64,000 nt of DNA from Ochotona curzoniae (taxonomy: Eukaryota > Chordata > Mammalia > Lagomorpha > Ochotonidae), in NCBI RefSeq assembly GCF_017591425.1, contig NW_024467120.1, positions 6,510,001 to 6,574,000 of the forward strand, written 5' to 3'. The notes beneath the pieces are model-generated. The model made no database searches, was not told the origin of the DNA, and saw only the letters and a list, made by a program, of their open reading frames with translations. Position 1 is the first letter of the stretch. Every line of letters starts with the position of its first letter. Positions 21,136 through 33,040 of this stretch are shown here, one piece after another. The position numbers were made by a program, and so were the translations under genes.

Positions 21136-22548
21136 CTGCATTTGACACAGGATAAGCAAGCAGGACTCACCAATTCAAGACTCTCCTGAATAAAATGGAT
21201 CCATGTCCCTACCTCTACAGCCATCTCCAGCTCCATATCAGTCAGGAGCAAGGATCAATTGCATTACACCCACTTTGCATAGTTAGGGACTTTTCAAACC
21301 TTCACTTGTGTCCAAAATAGTACAGTGTGACTGACACATGTTACACTGCTTTTTGAACAGTTATGTGAAAAAGAAAAAAGAAGTTCACACCGAACATGAG
21401 TCAGGCACACACGACAAACCAAGGTGTCAAAAGTGAAAACACTATGCCTTCCCCATCAAGCCCAACCGCCTCTTATCAATTTCCATTTGCAAATGAGCCA
21501 TAAAGCCTGGGATTGGTAATATCGTTGCTATGTGCTTCGCTGGTTCCTGGTTTGCCACACAATCTTTCTTATAAATGTGATCCTCTCTCTTGCCGTGAGT
21601 TGTCCTGTAGTATGGTGGAACTTTGCCAACAAAAACACCATCACCAGGAGCCAAACCAACGGCCCTAACTGAGTTTGGACTGTGGCCCTTCAAAACCACG
21701 GTCTCCTTCCTCCCAAAGCAGCTTGCCTCGAATACTTCACTGTAGTGACAAAAGGTTAATACAAAGGTCTCAGTGGCTAACTAGTTATTTCACCTTAATT
21801 TAACTGATTTTTCTTTCATTGATGATTTGGCTTCCAAATTTGGCTTCTCATTACAGTGATCTGGCATCACACGTGGGGGTTCTATTTAGTAGCTTGAAGT
21901 TGGCGCCAGCAATCTGAGAGGAGACACAGTTTCTTGCACAGTCCTTCATTCCACTTAACAATATGGCTTAATTTGTGCCCTCAACTTTTACAACAGTTCT
22001 TTCGGGTGTAACTTTTAAAAGCTGTTCATTTTTTTAAACATACAATGTAAATATTCTCTGAATGAAATATAGTAAAATGTGGCTCTCAAAGTGAATTTGT
22101 TTGATAACTGAGTTCTGTGAGTTTGGTCACATGTAATGTTAATTACGCCCACAGACCCACTGAAACCACTTAAGACTGAATCAAATTTGTTGTTGTTGTT
22201 GTTGTTGTTTTAACTGCATTTGCCAAGGGAGAACTTCATCATCCAGGACTTTTACAGTAAATTATTGTGACTGTTTTCTTTTAATTTAACTAACAATTGT
22301 ACATTTCTCCCAGTAAAATTATTTTATTTTGCTCACAGTGATGATAAATTTGGAGATTTTATTGATACCCCAATCCTGCTATCCAGTGAATGCGAGAACT
22401 CCGGTTCTCATCATCAACACACTGGATAAGAACCTTCTGCTTCCTCCTCTAAATCTTTAATAAAAATGCACAGCAAAGCACAATGGAGAACAAGATCTAG
22501 TGGGCATTAACTGGAAGTCTGTACCCATAGCATATCAAACCTTTAGAT
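21136..22548. other. Unassigned DNA with a nested palindrome and a minus-strand open frame
   Basis: No transposon recognised. The minus-strand frame at 21442-21699 (85 codons) contains VPPYYRTTHGKR and EIDKRRLGLMGKA stretches and stays open upstream of its first Met (back to about 21745), but I cannot match it to a protein. A two-stem palindrome lies at 22380-22428, and a (TTG)n tract at 22189-22210. Confidence 0.4.
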
Positions 22549-22549
22549 A

Positions 22550-22720
22550 GTTAACCCATTCCAGTAGTTAACCCATCTTTACATGTCATCTTCCAGTATG
22601 GATTACTACATCTTGTCAGCAAAGATCTCATGAGAAACCACGTCAAATGCCTCACCGGATTCCAGAAGTAGTCTGTTTATCATTTTGTTTCCTAATTTAT
22701 CACCTGAATAATCCATCAAA
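22550..22720 (-). pseudogene. Possible CR1/L3-like LINE reverse-transcriptase fragment
   Basis: On the minus strand, around 22680-22620, the translation reads ESGEAFDVVSHEIFADKM. This resembles the CR1/L3-clade RT block xxFSKAFDTVSHxILxDKL. A stop follows immediately and downstream residues (RWVN) weakly resemble the next block. It is a decayed fragment; the alternative is chance similarity. Confidence 0.4.
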
Positions 22721-23170
22721 GAAAGTATGCAAATAGTAAAATGTGGCTTGTCATTGGAACACATGTAACATCCTGCCAGCAATTGTATTCACAAATAATA
22801 ATTTCAGTATCCAAGTCTAAAATCTGACCCAAGATTTCAGTCACTAAGCTAGTTGTTATAAATTCAATCATATTTTCATATAAACAATGTCTAGCTTTTT
22901 TGACAGTTAACTTAGTAATAATATGGTTTGAAACCATGCAACAATGTTTTGCTTTGTATAAAACCATTATCCCTATCCTTTGAACCTCAAACTCTGACCT
23001 GGCCTGTGTTGTGCTCTAGCAATTGAACTGAACTGACTTACACAAAGCACTCAAGTAAATGGAATATCTTTTTCCATTATGATAGCTAGTTAATGAAAAG
23101 ATGTTAAGAGAGCATTCAGATTTTTCATTGCTCACCTCGCTCCACCATTAAGTATAGTCACTAAAAAATA
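22721..23170. other. Unassigned non-coding DNA
   Basis: Nothing recognised. Confidence 0.4.
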
Positions 23171-23171
23171 A

Positions 23172-23450
23172 TATGTACTTAAATGAGAGGCAGACAGAAA
23201 CAGAAGGAGACAGAAGCGCATGCATAGAAGGTTCCAATCCACTGGTTCACTCCCTAAATACATGAATTAGCTGAGGCTGTGCTGGAGCTGAAGTCCAGAG
23301 CCCATGAATCAATATAGGTCCCTAAATGGGTGACAGAAACCCAAATATTGAGCTATCACAATGACACCCTGGTGTCTACTGTATCAGAGCAGAGAATTAA
23401 GCCAGGGCACTGGAATGGAAGATGTAGCATCTGTACCACAGGGCTCAATG
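23172..23450 (-). repeat. Old CSINE, minus strand
   Basis: Contains 'ccaatccactggttcactcc', 'gaggctgtgctggagctgaa' and, at the head side, 'tgtagcatctgtaccacagg'. Strongly diverged; no duplication of the target site can be read. Confidence 0.65.
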
Positions 23451-23632
23451 TCTGCTCCAATTCCACAGATTTTTTGATTATTGTTGTTGAAAAGTTTCTA
23501 CTGCACACACTCGCAATGTATGTCCAATTTTTATTATTGCTGCAAAGCGACAATCACGTGTAAATTTAAGATACACGGAAGCTACCAATTTGCTTAACCA
23601 CAGAGAAGGCTGTATTAAAAGTCTGTACTTTA

Positions 23633-23835
23633 GACCATATATTTGCAAACTACGGCTCACTGGATAAATTCCATCCACTGAATGTATTTGTAAGACTCAC
23701 TAGCTAAGAACAGTTTTCAGATGATTGTTATCTGAGTATCTACAGAATATTGGAATTTGCCCTTGATCTGCAAAGCCTAACTATGTACTCTCCGGTCTTT
23801 TAAGGGAAAGTTTCATTTTCTGATCTAGAATAGTC
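23633..23835 (-). mobile_element. hAT-type DNA transposon relic (tentative)
   Basis: 'atttgcaaactacggctcac', 'tgcaaagcctaactatgtac' and 'ccggtcttttaagggaaagt' occur in the same order as in a familiar non-coding mammalian element ('gcaaactacggcccg' ... 'gcaaagcctaaaatatttac' ... 'ggccctttacagaaaaagt'). Exact family undetermined. Confidence 0.5.
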
Positions 23836-23889
23836 TAACTAATCATAAAATATTTACAAGTCTGCTCAAGTTTGTAGATAATTTTCACA

Positions 23890-24000
23890 CTCACATATAT
23901 ATAGGATAGGTGATTATGTATATATCATATATACACTATATATTATATATATGCATTTATAATGTTTGTATATATATATATATGCATATATATACACACT
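23890..24000. repeat. AT-rich (TA)n microsatellite region
   Basis: Interrupted TATATA and ATATGCATATA runs, followed by a T8 tract at 24001. Confidence 0.9.
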
Positions 24001-24009
24001 TTTTTTTAA

Positions 24010-24950
24010 AACACTAAATTAGTCCTTTTCACCCCCTGTCACTGAGCAATATGTTGAAAGTAACCCAATTTATTCAGGGCTTGTTTAGGGCAGAAAGAGA
24101 CTTGAAACCATAGGGCACCAGGAACCCAAGGTCTCTGCCTCCTGCTCCTATGAGAAGCCCTGTTGTGTGTTCATTGGATGTGAATTAGTCTACAAAGCAA
24201 ATGAGGAATCATGCCGTAAAACAGCATCATTTCTCCATGGTTACTGAGACGAAGTCTCCAAAGAGGCTAATCAGCTACATTAGAATGAGGATGACACAAA
24301 TCACAGATGTAAATAAGCTAAAATAAAACAAGTATCAAGATACTGCTTACCCCATTAATAATCTAAAGTATCCCTTCAATTTTCTTAATCCCCCAAAAAA
24401 TATAGAAGGGAAAAATATAAGGAAGCTATAAGATAGGTGATTATGTAGATAGAATTCAAAGGCATACTCCTAATCATGTAGTTCCTGATGATGTTTGCTA
24501 TAATTAGGTGAGGTGAATCTCAACTTTCAGTCAGACCCTGGGCAAAAAGCCCCAACATCACCCTCCATGTTTGGGTTGCTCGAAGTAGGTGTAAGTAAGT
24601 CTAGGTGCTGTCAGATCCACTGATGAAGGACTCATCTTTTGACAAAGTATATATACTGATGAAAAGCTGCTTTCATTGCAGAGAGACTGCTAATTGTTTG
24701 ATTATACAGGTCTTCACATTAATGAAGCACTATTCCATGGGTTTGGAGCATGGCGCGCAACCAAATTACCACCCCAGCACTCATGCTGTGAAATCTGATT
24801 ATTCATTAGCCAGTCAGTGAGTGGTACCAACATCTTTCTTTTTTTAAGCCATCAAATGAAAATGACTGCTGTTCTCCTCTACCTACCCCCCTTTAAGTAT
24901 ATGAGGATTTGAATTTGTTGCATATGGGGGAAGGGGAACAGCAGAGAGAA
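24010..24950. other. Unassigned; candidate conserved non-coding block at 24600-24815
   Basis: The 24600-24815 stretch is repeat-free and dense in homeodomain-like cores ('ctgctaattgtttgattata', 'cacattaatgaagcac'), which suggests a regulatory element. Conservation cannot be measured here. Confidence 0.35.
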
Positions 24951-24954
24951 AGAG

Positions 24955-24956
24955 GA

Positions 24957-24995
<39 letters not shown>
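24955..24995 (+). repeat. (GA)n microsatellite
   Basis: An essentially perfect GA run of about 30 bases inside a longer purine-rich stretch starting near 24925. Confidence 0.95.
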
Positions 24996-24996
<1 letters not shown>

Positions 24997-25930
24997 CTTT
25001 CCTCAGGAGTTATTTCACACATTTACTGCAATATATGTTATTACAAAAAGGGAGCCATACGGATTAGTATTCCCTGCAAAAACTGATCACTCTTCACATT
25101 ATTAAGCATCATATGCCATCCATCAGGCCTCCTGGAAAAGAGCCTTTCAATGCAGTTTGTTTAAATGGATTTCACCATCTCAGGACGTAATTGACATGAA
25201 TCACTATTAAGGCAAAGAGTTCAAAGAAATAAGAGGAGGAGATCTTTGTACATTTGTGAGTGTGCTTTCTGTCTGTGTTGTTCATTTACTGCTAAGTGTA
25301 CTTATCCCCACAAGTAAAAGCAATGTAGTTATTTTGGTGTTTTTTTTTTTTAAGGCAAAAAGAAAACAAAAAGAACTACCACACACACACAAAAAAGTAT
25401 GCCATTTCTTTCTAAAGCCAAGATTGACAGGGATTTGATGTGGCAGGCTTAAGGAATTCATCCCTCATCTATTTCAATGCCAGCATCAAAAAGCAAAAGA
25501 AGAAGTCAGCTATGGCTGCTCTATTAATAACTCAAGCTGCATTGGGTTTCCAAATCAAATGATAGGCATCCCCGCCTCTGTACCAAGAAAAGATACTGAC
25601 ACTTGGGCAAATGGGATTATCTCTAATGAGATTACACACAAAGTGATTAAGATGTGAATTGACACTCCCCGGGAGAGACAAAGAGGTCCCTAAAGAAGCA
25701 GAAACAGAAAGGAGCAAAGAGGAAGAGCATTTCTCAAGACGAAGGCTCTGGTCACAGGCCTCCAGCAAGAGGAAGTCATCTTGTTTCCTCCAACCTGTCC
25801 ACCAAAAAACAAATGCAGTGATTCTCACTAAAAGGGTTCAGAAGTAAATGTAAATGAACACAGAGCCCACTTTAGGTCACCTTTAATAAAATATTCAAAG
25901 GCTGTTTTATCCATTAGGAAGGCATCTCTC
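24996..25930. other. Unassigned; candidate conserved non-coding block at 25010-25260
   Basis: Repeat-free sequence with 'cacattattaagcatcatat' and 'aggacgtaattgacatgaat' near 25095 and 25185. Nothing coding is seen: the frame at 25532-25828 (minus) has no recognisable domain. Confidence 0.35.
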
Positions 25931-25932
25931 TA

Positions 25933-26015
25933 ATAACTTTTTTTTTGATATACATATTTTTTATTAATTACATTGTATTATGTGACACAGTTTCATAGGC
26001 TCTGATAACATTTTA
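25933..26015 (-). mobile_element. L1 3'-end fragment, minus strand
   Basis: Read on the minus strand, 'tatgaaactgtgtcacataa' then 'tacaatgtaattaataaaaa' is the lagomorph L1 3' terminus with A-rich tail. Only about 80 bases are present: a severely 5'-truncated insertion. Confidence 0.75.
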
Positions 26016-27130
26016 CATTCTTTGCCTCTGACATTTCGATTCCTTAAAGAAATCCTTGCAAAGGTTTTCCCAGTATTGAATTGTGTTCTTACGTTGCTTA
26101 AAGTAAATGTAGATGTGCTCAAGCCACGGTGGTCATTTAATGGAGGAAGACACAGGTTCAGGAGGTGAAAGCACTAGTCTGTGGAACCACAGTCGTTGTA
26201 TGCCATTGGCAGCTGGGAGGACGTAAGCCTTTGGCAAAAGGCGAGAGAAACATTAAGTAGAGCAGTGCCTCAGCAATGAGGATGTGCTCTGCCTGGAGAA
26301 AAGTCAAAAACAAGGAATGCATGCAAAGGGAATGGTATCTATAATGAAATATTCTTTTAGGATAAAACCATACAAGCCCATCATTTTGTTTAAGCCAACT
26401 CCTCTGAGACTTCCATGGAATGCTATTTTTGTCCAAGATATAACTTAAATTTGAATCAGCCCTGTATTCTCACAAGTCTTGAGTCAACTCAGGAGGAAAA
26501 GGATTCCTGTGCCTATAGCACCAGTATACATTTCAGGGAGAAAGGATTGTACACTTTCGCTTCTACCAATGTATTATTACATGGCCTATGAAAGTTCTTT
26601 TATCTTAAGATATACAATGGGTATATTCATGCTTACCTGTCTCATTACAGGATTGTGAAATGCCACTAATTAATGTTTGCAAAGCACTTGGAGACTTTCA
26701 AATGAAAAGTGCCACAAACAACAATTATGAGTATTAGCACTCTTAATAACATAACAGCATTGGCTATCAGCTTCATTCATTTCCTTCCTAGATTTTTTTT
26801 GTTAAGAAAGACACTCTCAGTAGTTTCTCTTCTTTCTCGCCTTCTTCCCCAATCTTACAGAACTGATGATCAGAAAGAGAGCTTTTATACTTACCAGTGA
26901 GTTCATGAGTCAAGAAATCATTAAATAAGATACCTTTTTTTACAACTTCAAATTTTATTCTAATGGAATTTGAAATTCTTTCCAAGAAATTTTCCAATGA
27001 ATTATATTTTGGTAAATATAACAGGGATATCAAACCAGGTAACCAGGTATTTCCTTTGGTTATCTAATAAAAGATAGGATTCTATCATTTTTGGAAAATT
27101 GTATTTACCTATTTTTCAAACAATTCAAGG
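26016..27130. other. Unassigned non-coding DNA
   Basis: No recognised repeat or exon. Confidence 0.4.
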
Positions 27131-27134
27131 CAAC

Positions 27135-27730
27135 CATGTACTCATGACATTAGGAAATATTTATTTGTCAACTGTTGTTCTGGGTTCTTTGGAAAAGCAG
27201 TAAGTAAAATAGACAAAGCTCTTTACTCTGGTGGATAGTATGTAGATTAAAGAAATCAGTTGATAAAAAGTAGATAGGATAAATAGTTAATTATGCTATA
27301 AAGGGATATGTTTTATGCAAGAAAAAAGTAGAGCAGGTTAAAAACTCTCCTGTATTTGGGGTACTCTGTTCACAAAACCAGTGGAGTGTTCCAGAGAGAA
27401 CCCATGAAGAACGTCAATGTTGAATGAACCAAGTCAGCCAAGGTTGAATGAAAAAGCATTCTATAAAAAAAGAAGAGTGTGTAAACTTTGAACTGGGTCA
27501 GTGTGGTGGACAACACAAGGGGAGGGCCAATAGGAAATGATATCCATATTTCAGTAATGTGATTTTAACCAACATGCAGCAACGGACCAAGTACAAAGTG
27601 GTCAGATGATTAGGTCTGGATATAGTTGAAGGAAAGGCCTATTTTCTGACACTTAAGAGGTATCATAGGAATAGAGAAGAGTTAAAGCTGATGCTCTGGT
27701 TTTTTATCTGAGCAACTAGGAAATGGAGCA
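27135..27730 (+). repeat. Long ancient mammalian repeat, family undetermined
   Basis: In order: 'aatatttatttgtcaactgt', 'gtaaaatagacaaagctctt', 'gaatgaaaaagcattct', and 'tttttatctgagcaactagg' near 27695. This matches an old element with 'acagacaaaaatccctgccc ... agagcattccaggcag ... ttggcctgagcaactgg'. Family to be set by search. Confidence 0.5.
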
Positions 27731-27884
27731 ATTTTAAGGAGTAAACCAATCAAGGATGACTTTCACTCTCACTGCTTAATATGAGAAACTTAACAAACAC
27801 TTATTCAATAAATCAATGAAACCAACCACATATACCCTGCAGAACATGGGATATATTGTTTCAGAATATCCTACATCACATAAA

Positions 27885-28335
27885 TCCCCAAGTATTCTTC
27901 CAATGTGATGTCCTTCATGTTTCTATGATTTAAAACATGCATACTTTTAATGGATGAATAGTATTTTATCATGTATATATACACCACCTTTTATTTATTC
28001 AGTCACCAGTTGATGGACATCTATGTTTCCATATTTTACTTATTGTGAATTGTACTGTTATAAACATAAAAATACAAGTAACTTTTATGTGTTGATTTCA
28101 TTCCCTTTGGATATAATCCCAACAGTAAGATAGTTAGATCAGGAGATAACCCAAAAAGAAAATATCACAAGTCTTGCCTGATTTGTGGAGTAACCATAGG
28201 GAGTATAATAATTGGTTTAATGTATATGAATACAACGTAAATTGATATTTTGCGATTTGATTATTGTTTATAGTGCTTTTCTGTATTCCCATTGAACAGT
28301 GATTTTTCTACATTGTACTTAGTGAAGTTTTTACC
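27885..28335 (-). mobile_element. Old L1 (L1M-type) 3' region, minus strand
   Basis: Plus-strand reading shows the L1M 3'-UTR complement: 'tggatgaatagtattttatc', 'gttgatggacatctatgttt', 'gatttcattccctttggata'. Typical of mammal-wide L1M elements. Confidence 0.8.
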
Positions 28336-30895
28336 TATTTAATGGGGTATTAAACCTTCAGCTATAAAATAAATTAAAAATATGTTATTGCAAAATTTTA
28401 AAAAGAAAGAAGCGAGAAGGGAGAAAAGGATAATCACTGTATTTGTATTTTTAGAATTCTTCCTATGAACTACATTAAATTTATTCTTGTTATAGACATA
28501 AAAGGCATAAATTTGTAGAGTTTTAACTGCAGGGCTATCCTATTTCCAATCCATCCAGTCCATGTCAACATTATTTGCTTTTAATGAGGATATAACAGAG
28601 AATTGCAGAAATATGCAAACAATTAACAAGATACATAGCACAGGTTGCACTTCCTTGTTCATCATCCAAGTCCCAAGTACCTTCAGTTCCTAATATCATT
28701 TACACCAGGTAATATCTCTTTCTTGTTCTGCCTTGAAGTGATCATTTCAGTACAAGGGAACCATTATAAAGAGTCCGTGTCCAGGGACACACCAAGTAAA
28801 GAAAGCTGGTTACATGAAAATGTGCTGAACTCCTGTTGCCGCATCAGAGTCAACAAGCCTCCTAAAATACACGTGTTCTCTTCTGTTATTACAAAGTACT
28901 GTCTGGTAGAGTGTGTCTGTCAAGCACATGGGATTAATTCCCCTGAAGAGTTGAGCCATGGGGAATACTGAACAAAGCTTTGTGATAAGTCATTTCAATG
29001 GATGGTGTTACTATCCATGTAGGGATCAGAGCCTTGAAGTTGCGTTAACCACAGTTTTTAAATTACTATTCCAAGGTGAACAAGCAAGAAATGATCTACA
29101 GTGGTGACAAAAATATTTTATTCAAGTAAATAGCTTTGGATTCCATATGTTCATATGGAATATGAATATATCCAAATGAACACAGATTCACTAAATGTAA
29201 TTGCCTCCAACATTCAGAGGTTAGATAACACTTATCTCACTGGTAAATTGTGAAGACTTCATTCTATTTTTTTACACCCTAAGTTCAAAATATCCATTGA
29301 GTTTGAAATCAACAGTAAGAATCAGGTTTAGAAGTTAAAATATTGGGCCATGAAAAAATCAATCCTGAAAAATAAAAACCCTGAGCTTCAAAAATGTAGA
29401 TTCATTGATGTTGAATTTGCTGGAACCACAGTCAGGCCAAAGCACAACTGGAGCTGATGTTCACAAACAAGGCTCTCTCAGGGGCCTATTTCCACCACGT
29501 ATGTGCACTCAACTCTACATTTTTGCTTTCTTATTGAGACACAGCCACAGTAACATTGACTTCCAAGGTTAAACATTAAGCTGAACACCTGCTTAAGAAC
29601 GATGCTGTTTCGTTTGGCGTTTCTATAATTACCAGAAGCCCAGTTCTGTTTTTGTCTGGCTCATAATCCTAGACAAATCAGGAAATACTGTGTCACATTT
29701 TCCTATTCTATAAAATAGACATTGTAATCCACTCACTTAAACCTTATAGGTTTAAGATTCCATGAGTTAAAGAGTCATCTCACTCTATAATAGCATGTTT
29801 ATTCATTGATGATTGATAGTTATTTTGTGTGTTCCTTCCCTCCATGGAAATAATTCACCATTAGGAAAATGGATTGGTAAATTTTGATAAATAGATGCCA
29901 CAAAGCAAGCAACAATCTTAAATGACATTTGCAGAGTTAATAATAATGCAGGAAATAACAAAACTGCATTTGATATTGTCCCAATCATGCACATTTTCCA
30001 ACTTGAGGTGAACTCTCCTAAGTAGGATCATGGGTAGAGATTTGGCTTTTATTTTTTTTTCTTGGAGTTTTTATTTTTCATGAAAAAAATTAGGTAAAAT
30101 AAATAAGTCTTATTTTTAAAAAGATTTATTGCCCTGACATTTTGCAAGTACCTGAAAATGTATGCATTTAACAAACTTAGGCCACTAGTCTGCTGAGAAT
30201 ATAAATGAGCTGTAATAGGGTAAAATGTACCACATTCTTCTTTCAAATTCCAACAGTTACTTAAATGTTTTTGCCCTCGAGCCTGATACTGGGAAAATCC
30301 AATCACAAGAATAAGAGGATGGAACTAAAAAGTGGGTCTTCCATAGAAGTTGAGCTCCAAATGATTCTCAGCAACCAATTTAAGTTCCCTATGTGGTATA
30401 GCCATGTATTGATTGGTAGACTAATTGATTGAAATATTGCCAAAACACATTTGTCTTCAGCTTTCCCTTCAGCCATTTGCCAGGCCTACAGCTCTGGGGA
30501 CTTTCTCTAAAGGGGCTTTCCAGCATAGAGATACTAAATGAGGATATAGGCTTCAGAAACCAAGGTACCACAGTCTGAACAGCAAAGGTAAATACATTGC
30601 TGCATGCAATCCCCAGTAAGTACTACTCATGGAAAAATCCGTTAGTCTTGGAAACAACTTCGAAGACATGAAATTGTGGCTATCGTTCCTGTCAAGGGGA
30701 GTTGTGCAGGAGCAGATTCTAATTTGCCACCTCTTAGCTGGATGAAGTGTTATGATAATCTTTCTATAAGATCTCATGAACGTGAATGTGATATCTGATG
30801 ACTGAATGAATGAATGGATATGAATCCTATAGTAGAAATGCTTTGACAACTCTGAAGTGCAGGCTTCAGAATCTTCACTGAGGGTGGAAGGAAGA
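28336..30895. other. Unassigned non-coding DNA, CSINE-free
   Basis: No transposon, RNA gene or exon recognised across 2.5 kb. A perfect 9-bp palindrome arm pair lies at 29141-29160. The plus-strand frame at 28645-28971 (108 codons) has no recognisable domain. Confidence 0.4.
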
Positions 30896-30899
30896 TTCA

Positions 30900-31190
30900 T
30901 TTCTAGGTAGCTTATTCACAGACTTGGCAAGCCACCGCTGGCTGTTGGCAGGAGGCCCTGATCTCTTGCCAGATGGACCTTTTCATGGGGCTGCTTACGT
31001 GTTCTCACGACATAGCATCTGTCTTCCCCTGATCCAACAGAGCACAAGACAGGAGCCACAGTCGTTTCCGTGGCCTGTCTTGGAAATCAAACACTGTCCC
31101 CTCTTCAATACTCCTGCTTACACAGATCTGGCCTAGTCAGTATGGCGAAGTATTACACAAGCGAGTGAGCATAGGAGACAGGGCACCTTG
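30900..31190 (+). repeat. Probable ancient repeat, family undetermined
   Basis: 'acaagacaggagccacagtc' and 'gtattacacaagcgagtgag' resemble an old mammalian interspersed element ('agacagaagccacagtctttt ... attacacaagggcgtgaat'). Weak call. Confidence 0.35.
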
Positions 31191-31850
31191 GGAGCACATG
31201 TTATGTAAGCTTCAGCCTCATATGTGGACTTTAAATAGATTTAAAGAAGTTTGAGATCCAATCCTTGCTCTCAGCAGGCTTGCAGTGTGGCTAAAAAGAC
31301 AACATATGTGCAAAGACAAATAACTTAACTTGGCAAAACAAAATAGGACAAGCTACTAAAGTGGCCCAATATGTATGTTTTCTGCTTCTTCCTGGATGTA
31401 CTACTACACGTCCTTTGCCATTCCTGAGGAAGCTTGGTGCAGCTATACTATTAATTTTTGTCATGGAGTTGGTAAACTGTCGTATTTATGCTGCTGCAGG
31501 AAAAGGGCAGCTTTGCAATGTCACATCATTTCTTTCATTTGGAGGTTCTGGGAGGCCAAGGAGGACCACTGTGTTCCTATCTGACTTCCTTGGAGTATTC
31601 CACTGCCTACACTCAACTTCGAACCATGGAACTAAAAGCACTGATTATGACAATCATGTATGCAATCTGATCATTGTCTGCCATACTCATCAGAGACCCA
31701 GCGTGAGGCTGCCCAGTCTTGAACGCAGAATCTCCAACAGCAAAAGCCAAGTAAGGATCTCTATCCTTCTATGATAACTTCTGTGGTGGCTGTTTTGCTG
31801 TGATCATAAAAGCCAATAAAGTTGATGTAACCATTTTCAAAACTTTTTAT
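31191..31850. other. Unassigned; 137-codon plus-strand frame without a domain
   Basis: The frame at 31361-31774 begins MAQYVCFLLLPGC and shows a short hydrophobic stretch but no domain. 'aaagccaataaagttgatgt' at 31809-31828 carries an AATAAA signal, so an unrecognised LTR or processed sequence is possible. Confidence 0.35.
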
Positions 31851-31854
31851 TTTA

Positions 31855-32262
31855 GGTGAAAGTGGATTTACAGAAGAATTGCAAGGACACTACAAAGAAT
31901 CCTTATATACCCATACCCTGCTTTCCCTAAATGCACGTCTTATATAACCGTGGCCATGTCTTGTCAAAAACAAAATACCTAGACATTAACATTGGTACAA
32001 CTAAATTACACACTTCATTTGGTTTTCAACAGTTTATCCTCTAAAATCCTTTCCCCATTCTTGTATACAATCTGGGTTTCCATATTAAGTATATTTATCA
32101 TGTTTCCTTACCTACTGCCAATCCTTGTTGGTCTTCCACTATTTCTCATGATCTTAACAGTTTTTAAAGTATTGATCAGGAATTTCCCAGAATGAATCTA
32201 GTGTGTTTTTCTGCTGTTTTCTCATGATTGGATTGGGGTTGTAGGTTTTCTGAATGACTAGC
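31855..32262 (-). mobile_element. L1M-type 3' region, minus strand
   Basis: 'gtggatttacagaagaattg', 'acattaacattggtacaact' and 'cacttcatttggttttcaac' match the complement of an old mammalian L1 3' UTR in order and spacing. Confidence 0.75.
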
Positions 32263-32695
32263 ACAGAAGTTAATTACTTTTTAATGTATCTTATCAGAAG
32301 TTATATGATATTGACATGACTGACCCTCGATGATGTACGGTGAGTAAGGTGGTATATGTCAAATTCTTCTGGTTTCTAGATTTTCCTCTTCTCTTTGGAA
32401 TCAAGGAACCAACTCCAGTCCACCCTCAAATAGAGGAGCATTAAACTCTGAGGTGGGAGTATCTGCAAATAATCCTAATAATTCTTCCACAGAAATATTT
32501 TGTCCACTTCCCAAACTTTATTTATTTGTTCAATTAATTATTAGTATCAGCATGAACTCACATTTACTTAATTCCTAAGTTGTGTGAATTATGTTTTTTT
32601 TAACATAGAGTTGATAGATACATGCTTAAGGTTATAGATAAAATTTGTTGCAGTCTTAGAAACTTCTAATGGTAAATTCTTTCAGAGAAAAGAAT
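32263..32695. other. Unassigned non-coding DNA
   Basis: Nothing recognised. Confidence 0.4.
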
Positions 32696-32699
32696 GTAC

Positions 32700-33040
32700 C
32701 TTATTCTGCTCATCATAAAGTTAAATCATTTACACCTTCCCAAAACCTTCATGGACTGTTCTTCCTTTCCATATTAAGTTGCATTTCTCAAGGCTTGATC
32801 CTACCTTACATTATGCTATCACTCATTCAGATTATCCTATGTTATTTTAATTTTATCATGCCAGCTACTACTTGATACTACTTGATCATTTTACCAGCTT
32901 ACTTGCTTTTCCCTCGAATAGCAGATCCTTCAAGAGCCCTGTTTTTCAATCATCTCTATCTCTCCAGTATCACAAACAGGGTCTGGCCTCAAGCTAGAAC
33001 TGAGTAATTGTTTATTGAATAAATCTGTAAGCATTCATAA
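32700..33040 (+). mobile_element. L2 LINE 3' end
   Basis: The 3' end 'gcagatccttcaagagccct' ... 'ctctccagtatcacaaacag' ... 'ttgtttattgaataaatctg' is the L2 pattern 'agctccttgagggcaggg ... ccccagcacctagcacag ... tttgttgaatgaat'. The upstream part is weaker. Confidence 0.7.
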
